Positions 6,447-13,037 of a DNA stretch of 17,315 nucleotides are shown here, one piece after another. The notes beneath the pieces are model-generated. The model was not told where the DNA came from, searched no databases, and was given only the letters and a program-made list of their open reading frames with translations. The position numbers were made by a program, and so were the translations under genes. How positions within the stretch are numbered: the stretch's first letter is position 1; each line of letters opens with the position of its first letter. Origin of the DNA: Chloroflexota bacterium (GTDB taxonomy: Bacteria; Chloroflexota; Anaerolineae; CG2-30-64-16); contig JAKPQT010000328.1 in assembly GCA_029555885.1 (NCBI GenBank), positions 1 through 17,315 of the forward strand, given 5' to 3'.

Positions 6447-7409
6447 TTGGCCGGAGGCATGACTTTGGCTACTGCAAACATCTCGCAGGCGGAGGACGCG
6501 GCGCGCAGACGCGGACGCTTTTCCCTGCAGAACATGGGCGTGCGTCGGGTCCTGCTGGCCTACGCGCTGGTGGCTCCCGTCGTCATCTGGCGCGTGCTCA
6601 CGTCGTTCTATCCGTTCCTCAACACCCTTTACCTGAGCTTCTTCGACAACAGCCCAATCCGGCGCACGTTCAAGTTCATCGGCCTCGACAACTACATTGC
6701 CATGACCAAAGACAGCAACGTCAAGGATACGCTGGCGTTCACGCTGTTCTTCGTGGTCGTGTCTGTATCGCTCCAGGTCCTCCTGGGCCTTGCCATTGCG
6801 CAACTGCTCAACCGCAGGTTCCGCCTGCGCAACCTGGCGCGCGCGGTCAACCTGCTGCCCTGGGCCATGTCAGGCATCGTCATGGGCACTGCGGCCCGTT
6901 GGATTTTCGATACGAACTACGGTCTCGTCAACGACATCATCTGGCGCATCTCCGGCGCACGGCCCATCTGGCTCGTGGATGTGACGCTGGCCCGGCTGGC
7001 CGTTACGCTCACCGATGTCTGGAAAAACACGCCCTTCCTGGCCGTCGTCTTCCTCAGCGGGTTGCAGGGCATCTCCGAGGAGCTATACGAGGCTGCGAAG
7101 ATCGACGGCGCGGACCGCTGGCGTTCGTTCTTTCACATCACGCTGCCGCTGCTCATGCCTTTGATTCTCTCCATGACCATCTTCATCTCGATTGCCCGCG
7201 TATTGAGCTTCGAGATTGTCTACGCGCTGACGCAGGGCGGGCCGGGCATGTCTACCGCGCTGATGTCTTACACCGTTTATCTGCAGGCCTTCCGGGTGCT
7301 GAATTTCGGCTACGCGTCCGCGGTCGCCATGGGGCTGTTCTTCATCGTGCTCGTGGTCGGCATCGTCGGCTTCGGGTTCGTGCGCCGCGCCTGGGCCAGG
7401 TCATCGTGA
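6447..7409 (+). CDS. Carbohydrate ABC transporter permease, MalF type
   Basis: A membrane subunit (320 residues from the TTG start) of the CUT1 sugar importer, with about six hydrophobic helices. The cytoplasmic EAA loop that contacts the ATPase is clear at about residues 211-236 (EELYEAAKIDGADRWRSFF). A short charged N-terminus (AARRRGRF) precedes the first membrane span, and there is no long MalF-type periplasmic insertion. The start is uncertain. TTG at 6447 has AAGAAGG (6434-6440) 6 nt upstream. ATG at 6459 has GGAGG (6453-6457) only 1 nt away, which is too close, yet it would give a more usual start codon and a protein 4 residues shorter. It follows the binding-protein gene, and the second permease begins 10 nt after its stop. 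Function in inner-membrane sugar import is confident. Confidence 0.93.
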   Translation: MAGGMTLATANISQAEDAARRRGRFSLQNMGVRRVLLAYALVAPVVIWRVLTSFYPFLNTLYLSFFDNSPIRRTFKFIGLDNYIAMTKDSNVKDTLAFTLFFVVVSVSLQVLLGLAIAQLLNRRFRLRNLARAVNLLPWAMSGIVMGTAARWIFDTNYGLVNDIIWRISGARPIWLVDVTLARLAVTLTDVWKNTPFLAVVFLSGLQGISEELYEAAKIDGADRWRSFFHITLPLLMPLILSMTIFISIARVLSFEIVYALTQGGPGMSTALMSYTVYLQAFRVLNFGYASAVAMGLFFIVLVVGIVGFGFVRRAWARSS

Positions 7410-7419
7410 GGAGGGACAC

Positions 7420-8298
7420 ATGATAACCGCGCTGACACGCCCCGCGCTGCGCCGGAAGTTCACGAAAACGCTCCGCCACGTTCCGTTCTATCTGGTGCTA
7501 GCTCTGTTCATGCTCGTCATCCTGCTCCCGATTTACTATATCTTCCTGACGGCCTTTGCGCCCGGTGACAAGCTGTTTTCGCAGCCGCTCAACTACCTGC
7601 CGCAATCGTTGGCAATGACGCGCTACCAGCAGATCTTCGCTGCGCTGCCTATCGGTCGTTACTTCCTGAACACCGTCTTCCTCGCGACTGTCTCGACGCT
7701 GTTTGCGCTGTTGTTCAGCTTCATGGCTGCTTACGCCATCGGGAGGCTGCAATTCCCCGGCTCCAACCTGATTATGATGGGCCTGCTCGCGTCAACCATG
7801 CTGCCCGGCGTGACAACCATCATCCCGCTGTTCCAGCTTTACCAGAAGACCGGGCTGATGAACACGCTGACCGGCCTGTTGCTGCTCTACGGGAGCGGGT
7901 TGTTGCCTGTGACGACGTGGGTACTGGTCTCGTTCATCAAGCAGGTCCCCATCGAGGTGGAGGATGCGGCGAAGGTGGATGGCGCGGCATTCTGGCCGCT
8001 GCTGTTCAATATCGTGCTCCCACTCATTCGCCCGGGCATCGCGACAATGTTCGTCATCAACTTCATCGTCGGCTGGAACGAGTTCTTTATCCCACTGGTC
8101 TTTGCGCGCGGACCGAGCGCAAAGGTCATCACAATGGCGCTGTCCGAGGCCCAGGTCATCGGCAGTTCCACCCAGTTCTACCAATCATGGGGCAACATGT
8201 CGGCAGTCGCCATCCTTGCGACGGTGCCGGTGTTCATCGTAACCCTCGTCTTCCAACGCCAGATCGTCGAAGGCATCACCAGCGGCGTCTTCAAATAA
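7420..8298 (+). CDS. Carbohydrate ABC transporter permease, MalG type
   Basis: The second membrane subunit (292 residues) of the sugar importer, with about six transmembrane helices. The first is at about 25-48, after a basic cytoplasmic N-terminus. The EAA loop lies at about 178-205 (VPIEVEDAAKVDGAAFWPLL), and the C-terminus IVEGITSGVFK is the standard MalG-family ending. AGGAGGG (7409-7415), overlapping the stop of the first permease, sits 4 nt before the ATG, so the two are translated together. No ATP-binding subunit follows. CUT1 importers often share an MsmK/UgpC-like ATPase encoded elsewhere, and that is presumably the case here. Confidence 0.95.
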   Translation: MITALTRPALRRKFTKTLRHVPFYLVLALFMLVILLPIYYIFLTAFAPGDKLFSQPLNYLPQSLAMTRYQQIFAALPIGRYFLNTVFLATVSTLFALLFSFMAAYAIGRLQFPGSNLIMMGLLASTMLPGVTTIIPLFQLYQKTGLMNTLTGLLLLYGSGLLPVTTWVLVSFIKQVPIEVEDAAKVDGAAFWPLLFNIVLPLIRPGIATMFVINFIVGWNEFFIPLVFARGPSAKVITMALSEAQVIGSSTQFYQSWGNMSAVAILATVPVFIVTLVFQRQIVEGITSGVFK

Positions 8299-8316
8299 CC
8301 ACCTCCCGCCAGGGAC

Positions 8317-8336
8317 CGAGGCTTCAGCCGGCCTCG
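8317..8336 (+). terminator. Weak hairpin after the ABC operon
   Basis: CGAGGC (8317-8322) and GCCTCG (8331-8336) form a 6-bp stem with an 8-nt loop, 18 nt after the MalG-type stop. No U tract follows. It is the only clear hairpin directly after the operon; terminator function is a guess. Confidence 0.25.
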
Positions 8337-8433
8337 AATCCGTTGCCGGCCCTGACCTCGGTTCCGGCCCCCACTTTCCCGAACCCGGTATCGTGCGAGA
8401 GAGATTTCGCCCGGCAAGCAGGGCTCTCCATTC

Positions 8434-8442
8434 TGCTATAAT
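8434..8442 (+). promoter_or_regulatory. Extended -10 promoter of the hybrid kinase gene
   Basis: TGC followed by a perfect TATAAT (8437-8442) is an ideal extended -10 element. No good -35 is seen 16-18 nt upstream, which extended -10 promoters tolerate. The predicted start near 8449 gives a leader of about 78 nt to the ATG at 8527. The in-frame ATG at 8443 would lie upstream of this start and cannot be used from this promoter. Confidence 0.6.
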
Positions 8443-8513
8443 ATGCACACCCTCAAAACCGCGTTTCCGTGCGGAACAGGTTTCGCTCAGAAAGCGGGTT
8501 TCTACTTTGGTGC

Positions 8514-8520
8514 GGGAGGA
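8514..8520 (+). promoter_or_regulatory. Ribosome binding site that sets the kinase start
   Basis: GGGAGGA lies 6 nt before the ATG at 8527. The earlier in-frame ATG at 8443 has no such site and overlaps the -10 element, so 8527 is chosen as the start. Confidence 0.7.
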
Positions 8521-8526
8521 CCAGGC

Positions 8527-10686
8527 ATGACCCACCTCGAGCGTTCCCCCTTCGATGCTGAACTGGCTGCATCACCGCGCTGGGTGCTGGGCCTGATGCT
8601 GGGCGGCTCGCTCCTCCTGAGCCTGCTCGTCGGGTTGCAGCCTGCCCCACGCGCCTGGATGCTGGGCACGGTCATATTGCTCATGCTGACGGCGACGCTG
8701 GGCTGGGCGCTGACTGTAGCCCGGCCGAGGTCAGCAGCTTGGCTTGCCACCGCAGGGCCGGCCGCGATTATCTTCTATGCGAGCACCCAACCGGGAGGTG
8801 ATGAACTGCTCGCTCTGTTGGCCATGACTATCATTCTGGGCACGACCCTTATCAGTCTGCCTGCCGCGCTGCTCCTTTCTATCCTGCACAGCGCCGGCCT
8901 GCTGATCCTCGTGGCTGCAGTGCCATCCGTATCCGCCGCGCGCGCGGTCGTTGCGGTCATCGCGGTGTGGATTGCGTATGGGGCTATGGCTTCAGCATAC
9001 CGGCCGATACGACACCTTGCCTCGTGGAGCTGGCAGTATTATCGCGCTGCGCAAACACGGCTCGAGGAGGCACAGACCGACAGGGCGGAGGCGGAACGCA
9101 CGGTCGCAGACCTCGTCCATGCCCACCGGCAGCTTAGCCTTGCACATGAACGTGAAGCCGCACTCCGCCAGGCTGCGGATGACGCACGGCAGGACAAGGC
9201 GCGCTTCGCCGCCCGCGTCTCCCACGAATTCCGTACCCCGCTCAACGTCATCATCGGCATGGTGAGCTTGATGGTCGAGCGGCCCCACCAGTATGGTGCA
9301 GCTATCCCCCCGCGACTGATGGAACACCTGAAAGCTGTCTATCGAAACTGCCGCCACCTGGCCAGCATGATCGACGATGTCCTCGACCTCAGCCAGGCCG
9401 AGGCAGGTCGAGTCAGACTTCACAAGGAACAGGTCAGCCTGCCTGACCTGATCGAGTCTGCGGTCAACGTCATTCGGCCGCTGGTCGAACAGAAGGGGCT
9501 GCTGCTCAACGTGGAGATGGCCGCAGACCTGCCCCTCCTCGCCTGCGACCGCATCCGCATCCGCCAGGTGCTGCTCAACCTGCTCGGCAACGCGGCACGC
9601 GCCACGGACCGGGGCAGCATCACTGTGAGAGTGTCAGCGGAGGGCGGCCACATACTGCTGCTCGTAACCGACACGGGCACAGGGATGGCCCCGGAGGATG
9701 CGGCACGTATCTTCGAACCGTTCGTGCAGGGCGACAACAATCCGGGTGGCACGCGCGGAGGGAGCGGCCTGGGGTTGAGCATCAGCAAGCAGTTCGTGGA
9801 ATTGCACGAAGGGCGTATCTGGCTGGAGAGCGAACTGGGTCGCGGGACGACGTTCTATGTGACGCTGCCGCTGGCGGATGCGCCGCCGCCGCGTGACGGG
9901 CCGGCCCGCTGGAACATGGAAGAATGGAAGTGGATGGAAGGCCGCAGCCGCCCGGCGCTCCCTGACCGGCACTACCGCCCGCGGCTCCTGTTGTGGGATA
10001 CAACGGGCGGCCTGGCGGATGCGACCGAATCCGTTGAGGATGTGGAGATCATAACCGTTGAGGATGCCGCTGCCTGGAGCGCGCAGGCGCGCGAGACGGT
10101 GCATGCAGCCATCGTTAACGCCTACCCGCCCGCCGACCTCGAAGCGCTGCTGGCCATCGCCCGCCCCGCGCTGCCCGATGCGCCGGTGCTCGGCTGCACG
10201 TTCCTCTCCCGCGAGGCCCATGCCGAACGTCAAGGCGTGCTGGCCTACGTGACCAAGCCGCTCAGCTTATCCGCCCTGGAGCGGGCAGTGAGAAAGCTCC
10301 CCGCCGCCCCGAAGCGCGTCCTGATCGTAGATGATGATCCCGACGCGCGCGAAGTCATGCAACTGGCGCTACAGGCGCTCGACCCCGGCATGTCCCTCAC
10401 GACCGCAGCGGACGGTGCCTCGGCGCTGGAGCTACTCACCGCCAGCCAGCCCGATCTGCTCCTGCTGGATGTCATCATGCCGGGTCTGAGCGGGTGGGAG
10501 GTGCTGGCTGCGAAGCAGCAGATTCCCGCGCTGCGCCCTATTCCAACGATCATCGTATCCGCGCAGGACGTCATCGAGGGACCACTGACCAGTGACCGGC
10601 TGCACGTGACAGCGGAGCGCGGTTTTACCGGCGGGCAGGTGGTGGCGTGTGCACTGGCCGTAGGAACAGTCGTATTAGGCAGGTAA
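8527..10686 (+). CDS. Membrane hybrid histidine kinase with pseudo-receiver and receiver
   Basis: A 719-residue sensor kinase. About six transmembrane helices (roughly 18-157) form the sensor, with no large external domain. A charged coiled coil (about 170-228) leads to the HisKA box SHEFRTPLN with phospho-acceptor H233. The ATPase domain is complete: N-box (N351/N355), DTGTGM (D382) and GGSGLGLSIS (about 411-420). Two receiver-like domains follow. The first (about 484-592) has lost the acidic pair and the phospho-Asp (IVNAYPP at that strand) and keeps only K577-P578. The second (about 597-719) has D602/D603 and phospho-acceptor D648 (LLLLDVIMPGLSGWE). It lacks the usual Lys-Pro after beta-5 and ends with an atypical LHVTAERGFTGG segment. 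It has its own promoter but sits just after the importer operon. It may phosphorylate the receiver protein at 3523-4710. Signal unknown. Confidence 0.9.
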   Translation: MTHLERSPFDAELAASPRWVLGLMLGGSLLLSLLVGLQPAPRAWMLGTVILLMLTATLGWALTVARPRSAAWLATAGPAAIIFYASTQPGGDELLALLAMTIILGTTLISLPAALLLSILHSAGLLILVAAVPSVSAARAVVAVIAVWIAYGAMASAYRPIRHLASWSWQYYRAAQTRLEEAQTDRAEAERTVADLVHAHRQLSLAHEREAALRQAADDARQDKARFAARVSHEFRTPLNVIIGMVSLMVERPHQYGAAIPPRLMEHLKAVYRNCRHLASMIDDVLDLSQAEAGRVRLHKEQVSLPDLIESAVNVIRPLVEQKGLLLNVEMAADLPLLACDRIRIRQVLLNLLGNAARATDRGSITVRVSAEGGHILLLVTDTGTGMAPEDAARIFEPFVQGDNNPGGTRGGSGLGLSISKQFVELHEGRIWLESELGRGTTFYVTLPLADAPPPRDGPARWNMEEWKWMEGRSRPALPDRHYRPRLLLWDTTGGLADATESVEDVEIITVEDAAAWSAQARETVHAAIVNAYPPADLEALLAIARPALPDAPVLGCTFLSREAHAERQGVLAYVTKPLSLSALERAVRKLPAAPKRVLIVDDDPDAREVMQLALQALDPGMSLTTAADGASALELLTASQPDLLLLDVIMPGLSGWEVLAAKQQIPALRPIPTIIVSAQDVIEGPLTSDRLHVTAERGFTGGQVVACALAVGTVVLGR

Positions 10687-10767
10687 GGCTCAGGCATCAC
10701 GCAGGCATGCGGGTCAGTCATGGGCCCGGTTTCGAGTTCCCAGCGACCAAAGTCACGGCTACCACTG

Positions 10768-10984
10768 CCAAGTCTGCTTAGGCAGACTTGGTCGGGTTGC
10801 GCAGACTCACGGTGGCTGCGGTTTATGGAGGTTAGCATATTAATCCAGCAACCTGCGCCGCTCACGGCTGCGGTTGCAAACCGCAGCCGGACGCCCGAAA
10901 CCTGCTGAAGCAGGTTCACCCAGCGGGCAACGGAGCGTGCCTCGGCACGCTTGGCCTGGCAGCCTGCGGTTTGCAACCGCAGGC
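10768..10984. repeat. Island of five perfect short hairpins
   Basis: Perfect stems with 2-4 nt loops occur at 10768-10791 (CCAAGTCTGC arms, 10 bp), 10866-10888 (GGCTGCGGTT arms, 10 bp), 10899-10916 (AACCTGCT arms, 8 bp), 10934-10951 (AGCGTGCC arms, 8 bp) and 10962-10984 (GCCTGCGGTT arms, 10 bp). The second and fifth share the TGCGGTT/AACCGCA core. An orphan copy of the GGCTGCGGTT arm at 10814-10823 follows CTCACGG (10806-10812), just as CTCACGG (10861-10867) abuts the second hairpin, indicating a decayed duplicate. A related 5-bp stem, CTGCG/CGCAG, lies at 11125-11136. The pattern resembles REP-like palindromic units; there is no transposase nearby. Confidence 0.8.
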
Positions 10985-11002
10985 CCCAGCGTCAGCGGCG
11001 CG

Positions 11003-11018
11003 AACCCGTTACCGGGTT
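11003..11018 (+). terminator. Terminator-like hairpin followed by ATTTTG
   Basis: AACCCG (11003-11008) and CGGGTT (11013-11018) pair around a 4-nt loop and are followed by ATTTTG. The stem is short and the T run is only four, so this is at best a weak intrinsic terminator. It would end transcripts entering from the kinase gene before the next operon. Confidence 0.35.
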
Positions 11019-11099
11019 ATTTTGTAAATCTCCATCAACCGCCCGAAACGAACTCTTCAAACAGTCTCTTAGGGACATTGCGGCACATAGGGTGTTCCA

Positions 11100-11108
11100 T
11101 GCTACACT
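11100..11108 (+). promoter_or_regulatory. Candidate extended -10 promoter of the four-gene operon
   Basis: TGC followed by TACACT (11103-11108; 4/6 to consensus) lies 65 nt before the dehydrogenase ATG. TTGCGG (11078-11083) is a possible -35 at a long 19-nt spacing. The arrangement matches the TGC-TA...T elements at 441-449 and 8434-8442. Confidence 0.35.
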
Positions 11109-11161
11109 TTCAACAGAAGAAGACCTGCGTTCGCAGACCTGTCGCGTCCTTCCTGCTTTTC

Positions 11162-11166
11162 AGGAG
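11162..11166 (+). promoter_or_regulatory. Ribosome binding site that sets the dehydrogenase start
   Basis: AGGAG lies 6 nt before the ATG at 11173. The open frame extends upstream to about 10951, but that part runs through hairpins, has no ribosome site and adds nothing resembling the family. The protein therefore starts at 11173. Confidence 0.75.
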
Positions 11167-11172
11167 ATCACC

Positions 11173-12216
11173 ATGCCCAACATGCTTGCTGCTGTCCTCC
11201 ATGACTTCAACGACCTCCGCCTCGAGGAAATCCCCCGGCCCGTGCCTACTGCGCCGGGCACCGTCGTCGTGCGCATCAAGGCGTGCGGCATCTGCGCGAC
11301 CGACTACAAGGCCATCAGAGGTATCCGCCGCAACGTGACCTTCCCCTTCATCCCCGGCCACGAACCCAGCGGGGTCGTCGCGGAGGTCGGGCCAGGCGTC
11401 GTCCACTTCCGGCCGGGCGATGAGGTCATCTGCCAGCCATCGGGCTACTGCGGCTACTGCAAGCACTGCCGAGAGGGCAACACGCACTACTGCGAGACCG
11501 CGTTCACGACCGGCGGCGACGGCCCGACCGATGTCTGGCCGGGCGCGTTTGCGGAGTACATGCTGACGCACGAGAACTGCCTGTTCCACAAGCCGCGGGA
11601 AATCACGTTCGATGCAGCCGCGCTGACCGAGCCGCTGTCCGGCGCGTGGAAGGGCGTCATCCAGTACAGCGAGACGCAGGTAGGCGACGACGTGGTGGTC
11701 ATCGGCACGGGCGGTATCGGCCTGCTCTGCCTGATGGTCGCACGGGCCGCGGGCGCTGGGCGACTGATTGCGGTGGACACGAGCGACTACGCCCTGGGCA
11801 ACGCGCTGGCGCTCGGCGCAACCCATACCGTCAATCCCGCGCGCGAGGATGCGCGGCAGCGGGTGTACGACATCATCCCCGACGGGCCGGACCTCATCAT
11901 CGAGGCGGCGGGGCCAATTCAGGCCGTGCAGCTCATGGTGGACCTGCGCCGCCGCGGGACACGCTGGAACGTATTCGGCATCACGACCCACGAGAAGTTC
12001 GAGCTGGACGGCGGGCTGACGCACTTCCTGGAGGGGCGGATGGATGCGTCATTCGGAACGACACCCGTCGCGATGGCCCATGCGATCCGGCTGATGGCGC
12101 GCGGCCTCGTGGACCCGGAGAAAATCGTGTCGCACCGCTTCCCGCTGGCCGAGATCGATAAGGCCCTCGAAGTCCAGGCGCTGCCCGACCGCAACAAGAT
12201 CATCATCCATCCATGA
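11173..12216 (+). CDS. Zinc-dependent MDR-family alcohol/polyol dehydrogenase
   Basis: A 347-residue medium-chain dehydrogenase of the sorbitol/threonine dehydrogenase type, oxidising a secondary alcohol of a sugar, polyol or related compound. The N-terminal GroES-like domain carries catalytic-zinc ligands C38 (ACGICATD) and H63-E64 (GHEPSGVV), and the four structural-zinc cysteines C93, C96, C99 and C107. The Rossmann domain has GTGGIGLL, and the second strand ends in Asp (AVDTSDY), which favours NAD+ over NADP+. Length and motifs are complete, so activity is likely. It heads a tight four-gene operon; the SDR gene starts 11 nt after its stop. Next to fucosidase and rhamnosidase genes it may act on a fucose- or rhamnose-derived intermediate, but the substrate cannot be deduced. 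Cytoplasmic. Confidence 0.92.
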   Translation: MPNMLAAVLHDFNDLRLEEIPRPVPTAPGTVVVRIKACGICATDYKAIRGIRRNVTFPFIPGHEPSGVVAEVGPGVVHFRPGDEVICQPSGYCGYCKHCREGNTHYCETAFTTGGDGPTDVWPGAFAEYMLTHENCLFHKPREITFDAAALTEPLSGAWKGVIQYSETQVGDDVVVIGTGGIGLLCLMVARAAGAGRLIAVDTSDYALGNALALGATHTVNPAREDARQRVYDIIPDGPDLIIEAAGPIQAVQLMVDLRRRGTRWNVFGITTHEKFELDGGLTHFLEGRMDASFGTTPVAMAHAIRLMARGLVDPEKIVSHRFPLAEIDKALEVQALPDRNKIIIHP

Positions 12217-12219
12217 GGA
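12215..12219 (+). promoter_or_regulatory. Ribosome binding site that sets the SDR start
   Basis: GAGGA overlaps the dehydrogenase stop and lies 8 nt before ATG 12228. An in-frame ATG at 12213 overlaps that stop as ATGA and would add five residues, but it has no ribosome site of its own at a proper distance. Confidence 0.55.
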
Positions 12220-12227
12220 CGGACACC

Positions 12228-13025
12228 ATGAGTGCGGCGGAGCCCCTGCCTGAGCCGATGGGCGTGCCCCTGCTGCCGTCGCCAGCCGAATTCGCGGGCC
12301 GCGTCGCGATCGTGACGGGCGGATCTGCGGGCCTGGGCCGTCACCTGGTCGCCGCACTCGCCGGCTTGGGGACGGAGGTCTTCTTCTGCGCGCGCGGCGC
12401 GCAAGCCGGCGAAGCGCTGGCCGCGGAGCTGGGGCCGAGGGGCCATTTCGTGCCCTGCGACCTGGCAGACCCGGCTCAGGCGCGTGCGTTCGTGGAGCAG
12501 GCGGGGACCTTCCGCGGGAGCATCGACTATCTCGTCAACAACGCGGCGGTGGACCCGCGCATCGAGCTCGCAGCCGCCACGGTCGAGGACTTCGATCTTA
12601 TCATCGCGGTCAACCTGCGGTCGTACTTCCTGGTCACGCAGGCCGCGCTAGGCTATCTCCAGGCGGGTGCTGGTAAGGCCATCGTCAACATCGGCACGAC
12701 GAACTGGATGCTGGGCGAGGCGCCGTTCACCCTGTACAGCAGTGCGAAAGCGGGCATCCTGGGGTTCACGCGCGCGCTCGCGCGCGAGGTCGGGCCATTC
12801 GGCATCCGCGCCAACCTCGTCTCGCCCGGCTGGATCATGACCGAACGGCAGTTGGCCGAACGCATCCAGCCTGGCGACCGCGCGGCCCTGCTGGCGGACC
12901 AGGCGCTCAAGTTCTTGCTGACCGAGGAGCATGTGACGCCCGCAACGCTGTTCCTGCTCTCATCCGCAGCCGCGGCCATCACCGGCCAGAACCTCATCGT
13001 GGACGCCGGGAAGTATATGTACTGA
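12228..13025 (+). CDS. SDR-family NAD(P)-dependent oxidoreductase
   Basis: A 265-residue classical short-chain dehydrogenase. The cofactor motif TGGSAGLG is at 30-37, the NNAA motif at 104-107, the structural or catalytic Asn at N129 and the active-site YxxxK at Y170/K174 (LYSSAK). The catalytic Ser, normally 13 residues before the Tyr, is Thr here (T157, in NIGTTNW). Thr can keep the hydroxyl, so activity is plausible. The second strand ends FFCARG without an acidic residue, which favours NADP(H). In other bacteria SDRs oxidise L-fucose, L-rhamnose or later 2-keto-3-deoxy acids; gluconate-5-dehydrogenase-type enzymes are another option. It has an 11-nt gap to the dehydrogenase before it and a 12-nt gap to the peptidase after it, so it is cotranscribed. 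Cytoplasmic; substrate unknown. Confidence 0.9.
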   Translation: MSAAEPLPEPMGVPLLPSPAEFAGRVAIVTGGSAGLGRHLVAALAGLGTEVFFCARGAQAGEALAAELGPRGHFVPCDLADPAQARAFVEQAGTFRGSIDYLVNNAAVDPRIELAAATVEDFDLIIAVNLRSYFLVTQAALGYLQAGAGKAIVNIGTTNWMLGEAPFTLYSSAKAGILGFTRALAREVGPFGIRANLVSPGWIMTERQLAERIQPGDRAALLADQALKFLLTEEHVTPATLFLLSSAAAAITGQNLIVDAGKYMY

Positions 13026-13037
13026 GGAGAACTCCCC

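Larger units (their letters stand above)
10687..11172. other. 486-bp gene-free gap
   Basis: No convincing coding sequence is seen on either strand. The left two thirds hold an island of perfect short hairpins (10768-10984) and a terminator-like stem (11003-11018). The right part is less GC-rich and holds the candidate promoter and leader of the four-gene operon. Open frames crossing this gap have no ribosome site and read through palindromes. Confidence 0.7.

Noticed and set aside
8443..8526. An upstream in-frame ATG that would lengthen the histidine kinase by 28 residues
   Set aside because: It directly follows the TATAAT -10 at 8437-8442, so it lies before the predicted start. It also has no ribosome site, whereas 8527 has GGGAGGA.
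10768..10984. Possible CRISPR array or integron attC array in the hairpin island
   Set aside because: The hairpins differ in sequence and spacing, spacers are not uniform, and there are no cassette genes, cas genes or integrase.
10951..11172. An upstream extension of the zinc dehydrogenase frame
   Set aside because: It reads through palindromes and the candidate promoter, has no ribosome site and resembles nothing in the family.
11110..12024. A 304-codon minus-strand open frame opposite the zinc dehydrogenase
   Set aside because: Shadow of the dehydrogenase; low-complexity Arg/Ala/Asp composition and no domain.
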